A stretch of 14,798 bases of DNA, taken from an uncultured Granulicatella sp. (GTDB taxonomy: Bacteria; Bacillota; Bacilli; Lactobacillales; Aerococcaceae). Positions 1 through 6,371 of this stretch are shown in pieces (position 1 is the stretch's first letter; every line of letters starts with the position of its first letter). The stretch lies in the NCBI GenBank assembly GCA_934193545.1, contig CAKPVL010000033.1:1-14798 (forward strand). Direction: 5' to 3'. A model generated the notes under the pieces. It saw only the letters and a list, made by a program, of their open reading frames with translations. It was not told the DNA's origin and did no database searches. Both the position numbers and the translations under genes were made by a program.

Positions 1-52
1 TATCCTATACGGTTTTTTCACTCGAAAGGACGAAAATTAAATAAAAACTCTA

Positions 53-81
53 TTGTATTCAGGATGTAGGAGGACTATACT
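53..81 (+). promoter_or_regulatory. Promoter of the nuclease gene
   Basis: TTGTAT (53-58) and TATACT (76-81) are separated by exactly 17 bp, matching a housekeeping sigma promoter. Transcription would start near 88, leaving a leader of about 40 nt. The TAGGAGG at 67-73 lies inside the spacer and is not a used ribosome site. Bases 1-52 hold nothing I can name; the short T run at 13-18 could be the tail of an upstream terminator cut by the window edge. Confidence 0.65.
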
Positions 82-129
82 AAATCTAGTTAGTGTGTTT
101 TTTAACAAAGTGTATTAGGGGGAATTAGG

Positions 130-1140
130 GTGAAGATTCAATCGAATTGGAAATTGGGTTTATTAGTAGTCGCTTGCGTTTCTTTGGCAGCATGTGGGGG
201 ACATAAAGAAGAGTCAAAAGCGACAACAGAGACAGTAGCGAGGGTTACAACGGTTGAAACGACGACAGTGGCACCTGCGAAGTTGCCGGATTCGTTACTT
301 CCGTTTAAGAAGGAAAAACAATTGGTTTTGGGAGACCTTGATAAATTAGAGCGTTCGACATCTGCTCATATTCAACTGAATATCAAAGATAAACCGAAAG
401 CAAAAAGAGAACCGAAAATCAGTGTGGATCCGGTTGGTTGGCATAACTACAAGATGCCGATTGATGATTCAGGAAGTGGTAAAGAAGCGTGGTTGATGAA
501 TCGCGGGCATTTAGTCGGATATCAATTCAGTGGGCTTGATAATGAATTACGTAATTTAACACCAATGACAGCCCTGTTAAATACAGGTAGTTTGTCCGAT
601 AAGGATTCGGCAAACCAAACCGCGATGCTTTTCTATGAAAATAATCTTGCGGATTGGATTAATGCTCATCCAAATGATTGGTTGGATTATAAAGTAACGC
701 CAATTTACGAAGGGGATGAACTCATTCCACGAAAAATTGAGTTACAGTATGCTGGAATAAAGAGCGATGGAACTTTGATGAAGATTTCTTTTGGTACAAA
801 ACAAGAGAACATCGATAAAGACGGCGTGACTCATGTGACTCTTGATAATACTTCGCCAAATGCAAAAATCGACTATGCGACAGGAAATGCGGAGCCCTTA
901 TTTGCGAAGAAGAAAGTAGAAACAACCGTTGTACAGACAGAAGCCGCTACAGAAGCGACTGTGAATCAAGAAGAACAGCGCACAGTTTATGTAGCTAAAA
1001 AAGGAAAATCGGATGTGTATTGGTATGTGAAAGAAAATATGCCATCGAATACAAACTGGGGAAATGTTGTGGAAATGACAGAAGCTCAGGCGAAAAGCTT
1101 AGGGAAACGGCATAGTTCTAAAGAACACTATAGGCCATAA
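130..1140 (+). CDS. Lipoprotein DNA/RNA non-specific endonuclease
   Basis: Probable surface-anchored nuclease of the EndA/NucA (DNA/RNA non-specific endonuclease) superfamily, acting outside the membrane. The GTG start at 130 is preceded by an AGGGGGA ribosome site and yields a lipoprotein signal peptide with lipobox LAAC, Cys22 being the lipidated residue. Residues 25-55 are a Thr/Glu-rich linker. The nuclease core runs from about 60 to 255, with the active-site segment NRGH at 124-127 followed by the conserved stretch NLTPMT and LN at 142-151; His127 would be the general base. Many members have DRGH; I recall the NRGH form from lactic acid bacteria. After a second Thr/Ala/Glu linker (about 260-285) a C-terminal module ends in RHSSKEHY, a tail I have seen on other secreted nuclease or hydrolase proteins of this order. 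Likely roles are nutrient scavenging or DNA processing. The family is confident; the specific role is not. Confidence 0.85.
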   Translation: MKIQSNWKLGLLVVACVSLAACGGHKEESKATTETVARVTTVETTTVAPAKLPDSLLPFKKEKQLVLGDLDKLERSTSAHIQLNIKDKPKAKREPKISVDPVGWHNYKMPIDDSGSGKEAWLMNRGHLVGYQFSGLDNELRNLTPMTALLNTGSLSDKDSANQTAMLFYENNLADWINAHPNDWLDYKVTPIYEGDELIPRKIELQYAGIKSDGTLMKISFGTKQENIDKDGVTHVTLDNTSPNAKIDYATGNAEPLFAKKKVETTVVQTEAATEATVNQEEQRTVYVAKKGKSDVYWYVKENMPSNTNWGNVVEMTEAQAKSLGKRHSSKEHYRP

Positions 1141-1143
1141 GTA

Positions 1144-1180
1144 AAAGGAGCACCACACAATCGTGTGGTGCTCCTTTCGT
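1144..1180. terminator. Bidirectional intrinsic terminator between nuclease and niaR
   Basis: A 15-bp perfect stem (1144-1158 with 1163-1177) encloses the loop AATC. Short A and T runs flank it, so it can end transcription of both convergent units, the nuclease from the left and niaX-niaR from the right. Confidence 0.9.
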
Positions 1181-1699
1181 TTAATCTTCCTTCACTAAAT
1201 ACCCTAGTTTGTCGAGGGCGTCTTCGATATAGTCGAGGTCTTGTTGGTTTTCGGCTTCTACTAGATGATAATGCACACCGTCTGTTAGCGACGATAGTGG
1301 GCGAAAATCCGATTGGTGGATTTGCTCCAAGAAGTGCTGAACGTCACGGCGACAGGTCAGCTTCACGAGTGTTTGGATTTCACCATAGACTGGATGGTCG
1401 ATTTGAATATTTTGGACGCGACCTCCATTATCGACAATGGCTAGAAGTTCAGTTTCGATAGCCTCGGTATCGTGTTTGACCTTGAAGAGGCGATGAACGT
1501 ACGGCGAACTCTCTTGCTCCTTGTAGACATATCCGCGGTTTGTCGATAGAATCGTGGCCCCATCAGCGCGAAGAAGTGCGATGTCTTGCACGATAATTTG
1601 TCGTGTCACGTGGAAATGTTCCGCCAGGCTTTGACCATTGAGAGGCTTTGGCGCGTTTTTCAGTAGTTTTAGTAGTTCAGCTTTTCGTTCTTTTGGCAT
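1181..1699 (-). CDS. niaR: NiaR, niacin-responsive repressor of NAD precursor uptake genes
   Basis: Transcriptional repressor (YrxA/NiaR family) that binds nicotinic acid as co-repressor and shuts down niacin import and NAD synthesis genes. Residues 1-60 form an HTH_11-type winged helix. Residues about 74-172 form the 3H domain, named for three conserved histidines: His76 in KHDTEAIETEL, His102 in DHPVYGE, and His143/His145 in GVHYHLVEA. The spacing His76-Glu84 and His143/His145 matches the metal ligands I remember for the Thermotoga maritima family member (His79, Glu87, His144, His146). At 172 aa it has the usual family length. The start at 1699 is set by AGAGGG at 1705-1710, which lies in the 12-nt gap after niaX, so the two form one operon. 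The gene for a transporter sits directly upstream, which supports niacin as ligand. Confidence 0.93.
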   Translation of the reverse strand: MPKERKAELLKLLKNAPKPLNGQSLAEHFHVTRQIIVQDIALLRADGATILSTNRGYVYKEQESSPYVHRLFKVKHDTEAIETELLAIVDNGGRVQNIQIDHPVYGEIQTLVKLTCRRDVQHFLEQIHQSDFRPLSSLTDGVHYHLVEAENQQDLDYIEDALDKLGYLVKED

Positions 1700-1711
1700 A
1701 GTGTCCCTCTT

Positions 1712-2233
1712 TTAACGTCTTTTTTGTAAAACTTTATACACCGCTAGTGCTATTTCATAGTCTACCATACTGTGAATCACTGTACCAAATCCGACTAGGA
1801 CGAAGAGGACGTAAAACATGCTTTGAAGATCCGTCCCTGAAACGGAGTAGAAGAGCACGCAGGCTAATACTTCGCCGACTGCGTGAATGAGCGCCAATAC
1901 GAAGTTGAAAATCCATGACGCTTTGCGGTTTTCTAGCGTCTTTGGATATTTTTGTAGGAAAAAGGCTCCGAGTGTCGCAAAGAGAATATGCGAAAGCGCG
2001 CGGAAAACGATGACGAGCGGGTATGCCCCGGAAATAAAGAATCCATAAGAGGATCCTAGAACAACGAAGATGGCCATCCACGGATTGATAAACATCGCGA
2101 TAAAGATTGCAACGTGGCTTCCAAGTGTGTACGAAGCTGGTGGAATCACCAATTTTAGTGGCATCGCGATAGGAATGAAGATGGCAATCGCGGTTAATAG
2201 TGCGGTTAGTGTCATAAAACGAACATTTTTCAT
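1712..2233 (-). CDS. niaX: NiaX, niacin ECF transporter substrate-binding (S) component
   Basis: Integral membrane S component that captures niacin and works with the shared energy-coupling module (EcfA, EcfA', EcfT), which is not in this window. The 173-aa protein is almost wholly hydrophobic, with about five or six membrane segments: roughly 5-25, 35-60, 62-85, 108-132 and 135-160. The N-terminal pattern of short helix, IPPASYTLGSH and a following long hydrophobic helix is typical of small S components. Its job is fixed mainly by context: it is the first gene of a two-gene unit with the niacin repressor niaR, and its promoter carries paired palindromic boxes. Start ATG at 2233 has AAGGGAGAG upstream at a spacing of about 10 nt. 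Confidence in an ECF S component is high, and in niacin as substrate good. Confidence 0.9.
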   Translation of the reverse strand: MKNVRFMTLTALLTAIAIFIPIAMPLKLVIPPASYTLGSHVAIFIAMFINPWMAIFVVLGSSYGFFISGAYPLVIVFRALSHILFATLGAFFLQKYPKTLENRKASWIFNFVLALIHAVGEVLACVLFYSVSGTDLQSMFYVLFVLVGFGTVIHSMVDYEIALAVYKVLQKRR

Positions 2234-2256
2234 CAGAATAAAACTCTCCCTTTGTT

Positions 2257-2272
2257 TACTGTATATACAGTA
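2257..2272. promoter_or_regulatory. Probable NiaR operator, proximal box
   Basis: TACTGTATATACAGTA is a perfect 16-bp palindrome immediately downstream of the niaX -10 element, where a bound dimer would block initiation. Assignment to NiaR is inferred from the niaX-niaR context. Confidence 0.65.
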
Positions 2273-2300
2273 GTATAGTTCTGTGTATACAATAAATCAA
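2272..2300 (-). promoter_or_regulatory. Promoter of niaX-niaR
   Basis: On the minus strand, TTGATT (2300-2295) and TATACT (2277-2272) are separated by exactly 17 bp. Both candidate operators are locked onto this promoter: one fills the spacer and the other begins at the last base of the -10 and covers the expected transcription start. Confidence 0.75.
2279..2294. promoter_or_regulatory. Probable NiaR operator, distal box
   Basis: TTCTGTGTATACAATA matches the perfect proximal palindrome at 13 of 16 positions and lies within the 17-bp spacer of the niaX promoter. The two boxes start 22 bp apart, about two helical turns, so two dimers would sit on the same face of the DNA. Confidence 0.55.
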
Positions 2301-2318
2301 TAGGGAAATTCAATTTTT

Positions 2319-2346
2319 TTCGCTTAAATTTCGCTCATAATTCGCT
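2319..2346 (+). repeat. Three TTCGCT direct repeats with an 11-bp period
   Basis: TTCGCT occurs at 2319-2324, 2330-2335 and 2341-2346, each copy exactly 11 bp after the previous one. The bases after each copy are similar (TTAAA, CATAA, TGATT). The third copy touches the fic -35 hexamer. One-turn direct repeats are a common layout for activator binding, especially OmpR/PhoB-type response regulators; the binding protein here is unknown. Confidence 0.5.
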
Positions 2347-2374
2347 TGATTTGATAAATAAGTACCAGTAAAAT
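2346..2374 (+). promoter_or_regulatory. Promoter of the Fic gene
   Basis: TTGATT (2346-2351) and TAAAAT (2369-2374) are 17 bp apart and 22 bp ahead of the chosen start codon, which leaves a short leader carrying the ribosome site. Confidence 0.6.
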
Positions 2375-2396
2375 AGAAAAAAGAGAGGTGAGACGG

Positions 2397-3386
2397 ATGC
2401 AAGTGAATTTTCAAATTACAGAAAAGATGTTGGGACTAGTGCATAATATTGCGGAACTCCTGACGAAATATTCCATCGAGAAACGTCCGCTATTATTGCG
2501 CAAGGAAAATCGAATTCGCTCGATTCAGGCCTCACTAGCAATCGAAAATAATAGTCTGACGCTGGAACAGGTAACAGATATTATTGAGGGACGCAGGGTG
2601 CTCGGGCCACCAAAGGATATTCACGAGGTGCAAAATGCGTATGAAGCATATGAACGCGTCTTTTCGATGAATCCGTATAGCGTGGAGGATTTTCTGGAGG
2701 CACACCGCTTGTTAACGCACGACCTTGTGAAGCATCCTGGACAGTTTCGTTTGAGTGATGTCGGCGTTTATGATGCGAGTGGGCGAGTGGTTCATGTGGG
2801 CGCACGTCCGCAGTTTGTTCCAGGGCTCGTGGAAGACTTATTCGCCTGGGCTAAGAACAGTGATTTGCTTGCTTTAGTGAAATCGTGTTTCGTTCATTTT
2901 GAGTTGGAAATCATTCATCCGTTTGAAGATGGGAATGGTCGCATGGGCCGCTTATGGCAAAGCCTTATCTTAAGCCGGTGGAATCCGTTATTCGAATGGC
3001 TCCCAATTGAGTCCGTGATTCATGCCCATCAGCAAGGCTACTATGACGCACTCGCCATCAGCAACAAGGAAAATGATGCGACAGTTTTTGTCGAGTTTAT
3101 GCTTGAAGTGATTTTGGAAACATTGGAAGAAGTGAAAGTACAAGGCCGTATCGAAGAAGAAAGTGATAATTATGTCGTCTTGCCATCGTTAAAGCCAAAA
3201 GAACGCGAAGTCTTTGAACAAGTGAGCAGTTATCTAGAGAAGTATGGCAATATCGGTAATCAGCAGGCGCAAGAGTTAACTGGGCTCAGTGCCGCCACCG
3301 TTCGACGCTACTTATCGCTGTTCGTGGAAGTAGGGCTGTTGACATCAAGCGGAAGCACAAAAGGAAAACTCTATTCATTGAAATAA
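2397..3386 (+). CDS. Fic family protein with self-inhibitory motif and C-terminal winged helix
   Basis: Fic-domain enzyme, most likely a protein AMP transferase; the target is unknown. I chose ATG 2397 over the in-frame GTG 2388 because AGGTGA at 2386-2391 then gives normal spacing; the protein is 329 aa. In this numbering the inhibitory helix motif [S/T]xxxE[G/N] is at 46-51 (SLAIEN). The catalytic loop HPFEDGNGRMGR is at 174-185, a complete HxFx(D/E)GNGRxxR signature with His174 as general base and Arg residues for ATP phosphates, so the enzyme should be competent but held in check by Glu50 (class II arrangement). Residues about 265-329 form a winged helix typical of the Fic/DUF4172-like or Fic-HTH group, suggesting DNA binding or autoregulation. 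It has no adjacent antitoxin gene, stands alone with its own promoter and terminator, and uses more G+C-rich codons than mleS or glmU nearby. Confidence 0.9.
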   Translation: MQVNFQITEKMLGLVHNIAELLTKYSIEKRPLLLRKENRIRSIQASLAIENNSLTLEQVTDIIEGRRVLGPPKDIHEVQNAYEAYERVFSMNPYSVEDFLEAHRLLTHDLVKHPGQFRLSDVGVYDASGRVVHVGARPQFVPGLVEDLFAWAKNSDLLALVKSCFVHFELEIIHPFEDGNGRMGRLWQSLILSRWNPLFEWLPIESVIHAHQQGYYDALAISNKENDATVFVEFMLEVILETLEEVKVQGRIEEESDNYVVLPSLKPKEREVFEQVSSYLEKYGNIGNQQAQELTGLSAATVRRYLSLFVEVGLLTSSGSTKGKLYSLK

Positions 3387-3396
3387 GAACACACGA

Positions 3397-3425
3397 AAAG
3401 GCGCTCATCTGAGCGCCTTTCGTTA
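3397..3425. terminator. Intrinsic terminator between fic and mleR
   Basis: An 11-bp perfect stem (AAAGGCGCTCA at 3397-3407 with 3410-3420) has a very short loop and is followed by TTTCGTTATTTTTT on the plus strand. It separates the convergent fic and mleR genes and can serve both. Confidence 0.85.
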
Positions 3426-4313
3426 TTTTTTTAAGGATTGAATTTGTTCAAGGATAAAAGCTCCTGTTCTTAGGAAAGTCTCATCTGAAATTTTTCCGTT
3501 TTTTTGTTTTGCTAAATATAAGTAGAACTGTACAGGTTCTGTTTCATCTAAATCGATTAATTGAATATCCTCAAATTTTAGGAAGTCCACAAGAATTCCG
3601 ATGGTATTTTTTTCTTTAATAAAGTTTTCAAAGCCTTGAATGTCGCTGACCTCTGCTAAGACATTTGGAACAATATCATAGGCATTCATAAATTTCCAGA
3701 AGACTTCGTTATGAATAAAGTGTTCATTAAACAGAACGAATTCTTCTTGTTCTACTTGTGAGAGATGTACGTGTGAAGCTTTGGCTAAAGGATGCTTCTT
3801 AGAAACGGCTAATTTAAAAGGAAACGTTGCGATTTTCTTCAAGTCATGTTGTTCACTATGAACTTCTTTGCAAGTACCGAATAAGGCAATATCAAGACGA
3901 TTTGAAGCGATCTTCTTCGTAATTTCCTTAGATCCATCTTCTAGTAGGTTTATTTCCGTTTCAAAAATATCTTCAAGAGAAGAGAGATGCTTTGTTAAGT
4001 CGAAGAAACGAGAAAGTGCGGCTGTAATCCCAATCTTCACTCGTCCGTCATTGAAGACTTTCAAAGCAGCTTTACCCATTTCGAGTTGCTGCATGGCGTT
4101 TTGTGAGTACTGTCTGAAAATCTCGCCTTCTTTTGTCAAAGAAACTTTAGTGTGTGATTGGTTTCTGACAAACAGCTGAACGCCGAGTGCTTCTTCGAGA
4201 GCTTTGATGGCGTAGCTAACGGTTGGTTGGCTGACCTTGAATTTAGCAGCTACTTTCGAAAATGATTTTAAACGGCATAATTCGTTGAAGTACTTAAGTT
4301 GTTGAAGTTTCAT
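3423..4313 (-). CDS. mleR: LysR-family regulator, probable malolactic operon activator MleR
   Basis: LysR-type transcriptional regulator of 296 aa, the standard length. Residues 1-60 are the N-terminal winged helix, including the recognition region SFSKVAAKFKVSQPTVSYAIKALEEALG, shown here in shortened form as SQPTVSYAIKALEE. Residues about 90-290 form the periplasmic-binding-like effector domain. It is transcribed divergently from mleS-mleP, the classical arrangement for a LysR regulator and its target, so malate (or a related acid) is the likely inducer. The start at 4313 has TGAGGATGA upstream. A promoter with TTGACA lies 75 bp upstream and overlaps an imperfect dyad that may serve autoregulation. 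The identification as MleR rests on gene context; LysR membership is certain. Confidence 0.88.
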   Translation of the reverse strand: MKLQQLKYFNELCRLKSFSKVAAKFKVSQPTVSYAIKALEEALGVQLFVRNQSHTKVSLTKEGEIFRQYSQNAMQQLEMGKAALKVFNDGRVKIGITAALSRFFDLTKHLSSLEDIFETEINLLEDGSKEITKKIASNRLDIALFGTCKEVHSEQHDLKKIATFPFKLAVSKKHPLAKASHVHLSQVEQEEFVLFNEHFIHNEVFWKFMNAYDIVPNVLAEVSDIQGFENFIKEKNTIGILVDFLKFEDIQLIDLDETEPVQFYLYLAKQKNGKISDETFLRTGAFILEQIQSLKK

Positions 4314-4364
4314 GGTTGCTCATCCTCATATATAATTTTTTTATAACCTGACCTCTGTTTGACT

Positions 4365-4393
4365 ATGCTATAAGTTATTTTTTAAAATGTCAA
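4365..4393 (-). promoter_or_regulatory. Promoter of mleR
   Basis: On the minus strand TTGACA (4393-4388) is followed after 17 bp by TAGCAT (4370-4365). The -35 is perfect and the -10 matches the consensus at four of six bases. The -35 lies within the left arm of a 9-of-10 inverted repeat. Confidence 0.6.
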
Positions 4394-4420
4394 TCGTAAA
4401 GAAGGCTGAACGATTGATAT
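4387..4420. promoter_or_regulatory. Imperfect dyad over the mleR -35, candidate MleR site
   Basis: ATGTCAATCG (4387-4396) and CGATTGATAT (4411-4420) are inverted copies matching at nine of ten positions, 14 bp apart. The left arm contains the mleR -35. Position fits negative autoregulation by a LysR protein, but the assignment is inferred. Confidence 0.4.
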
Positions 4421-4475
4421 AACTTTTTATGGTGAATAGAATTAATCTCGTTTTATATATTTATTGTAAAATAAG

Positions 4476-4495
4476 TGATATAATTAATTATATCA
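4476..4495. promoter_or_regulatory. 20-bp perfect palindrome carrying an extended -10
   Basis: TGATATAATTAATTATATCA is perfectly self-complementary. Its left half is TGATATAAT, an exact TGnTATAAT extended -10, so the same element reads on both strands. No good -35 accompanies it on the plus strand, consistent with an activator-dependent or extended -10 promoter for the mleS leader. A related half, TGATATAA, lies at 4415-4422. Confidence 0.5.
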
Positions 4496-4585
4496 AAATT
4501 CTCATTCGTTTTGAGAATATACAATCGAGCGTCAATGTAAAATTGAAAGAAGGTGTTTGCTTACCAAAGGCGATAATGATAGTTC

Positions 4586-4649
4586 CTTTAGAAGACGAAC
4601 ACTTGAAATCTGTCTATGTCGAGTCTTCTAGAGAATAGAAGGCTTTTTT
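4586..4649 (+). terminator. Putative attenuator in the mleS leader (terminator plus antiterminator)
   Basis: Terminator: AGTCTTCTA (4622-4630) pairs with TAGAAGGCT (4636-4644), nine pairs with one G-T, loop GAGAA, then six T residues (4644-4649). The same left arm can instead pair with an upstream element: 4586-4596 with 4623-4633, eleven pairs with one wobble and eight contiguous Watson-Crick pairs. The two structures exclude each other, as in a transcription attenuator, and mleS starts 87 nt later. Alternatively the hairpin simply ends a short RNA that starts at about 4491. Confidence 0.6.
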
Positions 4650-4652
4650 ATT

Positions 4653-4698
4653 TATATACTCACCTAGACAGATGAACGACTTTACACCTGAGTATATA
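4653..4698. repeat. Inverted repeat upstream of mleS
   Basis: TATATACTCA (4653-4662) and TGAGTATATA (4689-4698) are perfect 10-bp inverted copies separated by 26 bp. They lie between the leader terminator and the mleS ribosome site. The arms are 36 bp apart start to start. They could be operator half-sites or an RNA stem with a large loop. Confidence 0.5.
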
Positions 4699-4736
4699 GT
4701 ACAGTTTCATCAACAACCATTTAAGGAGGAATCACC

Positions 4737-6359
4737 ATGCGTGGACACGAAATTTTAAACAACCCTTTCAAAAATAAAGGGACAGCATTTACACCAGAAG
4801 AACGTCAAGAATTAGGGTTGGTAGGGTTATTACCACCGTACGTTCAAACATTAGAAGAACAAGCAGCGCAAACCTATGCGCATATGCACCAAAAAGCAAA
4901 CGACCTTGAAAAGCGTCTTTTCTTAATGGAAATCTTCAATACAAACCGTACTTTATTCTACTATTTATTCTCACAACACTTAGAGGAGTTCAACCCAATC
5001 GTGTATGACCCAACAATTGCAGACACGATTGAAAACTATAGCGAGCTCTTTGTGGATCCACAATATGCGGCTTACTTAGATATCAACCATCCAGAAAATA
5101 TCGAAGCAACCTTGAAGAATGCGGCAGGTGACCGTGATATTCGTTTAATCGTTGTGACGGATGCAGAAGGAATTCTTGGAATTGGTGACTGGGGTACAAA
5201 CGGTGTGGATATCTCTGTTGGTAAATTAATGGTCTATACTGGAGCAGCCGGAATTGACCCAGCAAGCGTTCTTCCATTAGTGATTGATGCTGGAACAAAC
5301 CGTCAAAGTTTATTAGAAGATCCAAATTATTTAGGAAATCGTCATGAACGTGTTCGTGGTGACCGCTATTATGCCTTTATCGACCAATTCGTTGAAACAG
5401 CAGAACGTCTTTTCCCTAAATTATATTTACACTGGGAAGACTTCGGACGTGGAAACGCAGCTAATATCTTAAACAAATACAAAACTCAAATTCCTACCTT
5501 TAACGATGATATTCAAGGTACAGGAATTGTAACCCTTGGTGGGGTGTTCGCGGCAATGGATATTGCCGGTGAAAAATTAACCGATCAAGTGTACTTATGC
5601 TACGGTGGAGGAACTGCTGGAGCAGGGATTGCTTCTCGTGTTCTTCGTGAAATGGTCGTTGATGGTCTTAGCGAAGAAGAAGCTTATAAACGTTTCTTCA
5701 TGGTGGATAAACAAGGATTGTTATTCGACGATATGGACGACTTAACTCCTGAACAACGTCCTTTTGCGAAAAAACGTAGTGATTTTGCAAATGCTGATAA
5801 ACTAACAGATTTATTAGAAGTTGTGAAAACTGTTAAACCAACTATCTTAGTCGGAACTTCTACTCAACCAAATACATTCACAAAAGAAGTGGTGGAAGCG
5901 ATGTGCGAAAATACAGAACGTCCTGTGATTTTCCCATTATCAAACCCAACAAAATTAGCTGAAGCAACTGCTAAAGACTTAATTGAATGGTCTGATGGAA
6001 AAGCATTTGTTGCGACAGGAATCCCTTCTGATGATATCGAATATAATGGTGTGAACTATGTAATCGGTCAAGCCAACAACGCATTAATCTATCCAGGACT
6101 TGGATTAGGAATGCTAGCTTCAGAAGCAAGCTTATTAACGGATGAAATGATTGGGGCTGCAGCTCATGCCTTAAGCGGTATCGTGGATATCACAAAACCA
6201 GGCGCACCTGTATTACCACCATTCAAATATGTGGCAGAAGTGTCACTAAAAGTGGCTACAGCAGTCGCTAAAAAAGCACAAGAACAAGGTCTAGCACGCG
6301 CAGCTGAACAAGATATGGAAAAAGCCGTTCGTGAATTTAGATGGACACCAAAATATTAG
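4737..6359 (+). CDS. mleS: Malolactic enzyme (L-malate to L-lactate and CO2)
   Basis: Cytoplasmic NAD- and Mn-dependent enzyme that decarboxylates L-malate directly to L-lactate, consuming a proton and so relieving acid stress and feeding a proton motive force. At 540 aa it has the length of lactococcal and oenococcal malolactic enzymes. The malic N domain has Tyr101 and the segment [20 protein letters not shown] (145-164), with Lys163 as catalytic lysine. The metal-binding part is [12 protein letters not shown] (234-245) and FNDDIQGT (255-262). The dinucleotide fold begins with [10 protein letters not shown] (290-299), and SNPT (402-405) and GQANN (444-448) complete the active site. The ATG at 4737 has a perfect AGGAGG. 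It is followed after 12 nt by the malate permease and lies opposite mleR. Malic enzyme (pyruvate-forming) is the alternative, but the overall sequence and partner genes favour malolactic enzyme. Confidence 0.95.
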   Translation: MRGHEILNNPFKNKGTAFTPEERQELGLVGLLPPYVQTLEEQAAQTYAHMHQKANDLEKRLFLMEIFNTNRTLFYYLFSQHLEEFNPIVYDPTIADTIENYSELFVDPQYAAYLDINHPENIEATLKNAAGDRDIRLIVVTDAEGILGIGDWGTNGVDISVGKLMVYTGAAGIDPASVLPLVIDAGTNRQSLLEDPNYLGNRHERVRGDRYYAFIDQFVETAERLFPKLYLHWEDFGRGNAANILNKYKTQIPTFNDDIQGTGIVTLGGVFAAMDIAGEKLTDQVYLCYGGGTAGAGIASRVLREMVVDGLSEEEAYKRFFMVDKQGLLFDDMDDLTPEQRPFAKKRSDFANADKLTDLLEVVKTVKPTILVGTSTQPNTFTKEVVEAMCENTERPVIFPLSNPTKLAEATAKDLIEWSDGKAFVATGIPSDDIEYNGVNYVIGQANNALIYPGLGLGMLASEASLLTDEMIGAAAHALSGIVDITKPGAPVLPPFKYVAEVSLKVATAVAKKAQEQGLARAAEQDMEKAVREFRWTPKY

Positions 6360-6371
6360 GAGGTGATGTGA

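Larger units (their letters stand above)
4314..4736. other. Regulatory intergenic region between mleR and mleS
   Basis: This 423-bp gap holds no convincing gene. Moving rightward it contains the mleR promoter, an imperfect dyad (4387-4396 / 4411-4420), a perfect 20-bp palindrome on an extended -10 (4476-4495), a 7-bp hairpin (4498-4504 with 4512-4518), a terminator/antiterminator pair (4586-4649), a 10-bp inverted repeat (4653-4662 / 4689-4698) and the mleS ribosome site AGGAGG (4724-4729). A 69-codon reading frame at 4429-4638 lacks a ribosome site and starts upstream of the expected transcription start, so I do not call it. Confidence 0.8.

Noticed and set aside
1181..3386. niaX-niaR-fic block as a horizontally acquired island
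   Set aside because: Base and codon use is somewhat different from mleS, glmU and lysS, but this is explained by lower expression; no repeats, integrase or tRNA boundary is seen.
3868..4179. 103-codon plus-strand frame inside mleR
   Set aside because: Antisense to a clear LysR gene; no ribosome site or recognisable domain.
4553..4631. Possible leader peptide using TTG 4557 (24 codons, stop in the terminator stem)
   Set aside because: The AAGAAGG ribosome-like sequence is only about three bases from the TTG, and the peptide shows no run of regulatory codons.
4429..4638. 69-codon plus-strand frame between mleR and mleS
   Set aside because: No ribosome site before the ATG, its first codons precede the expected transcription start at about 4491, it crosses a palindrome and terminator stem, and it has no recognisable protein character. 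I read the region as regulatory.
4673..4686. Candidate CcpA cre site in the mleS upstream region
   Set aside because: TGAACGACTTTACA lacks the central CG and matches too few consensus positions.
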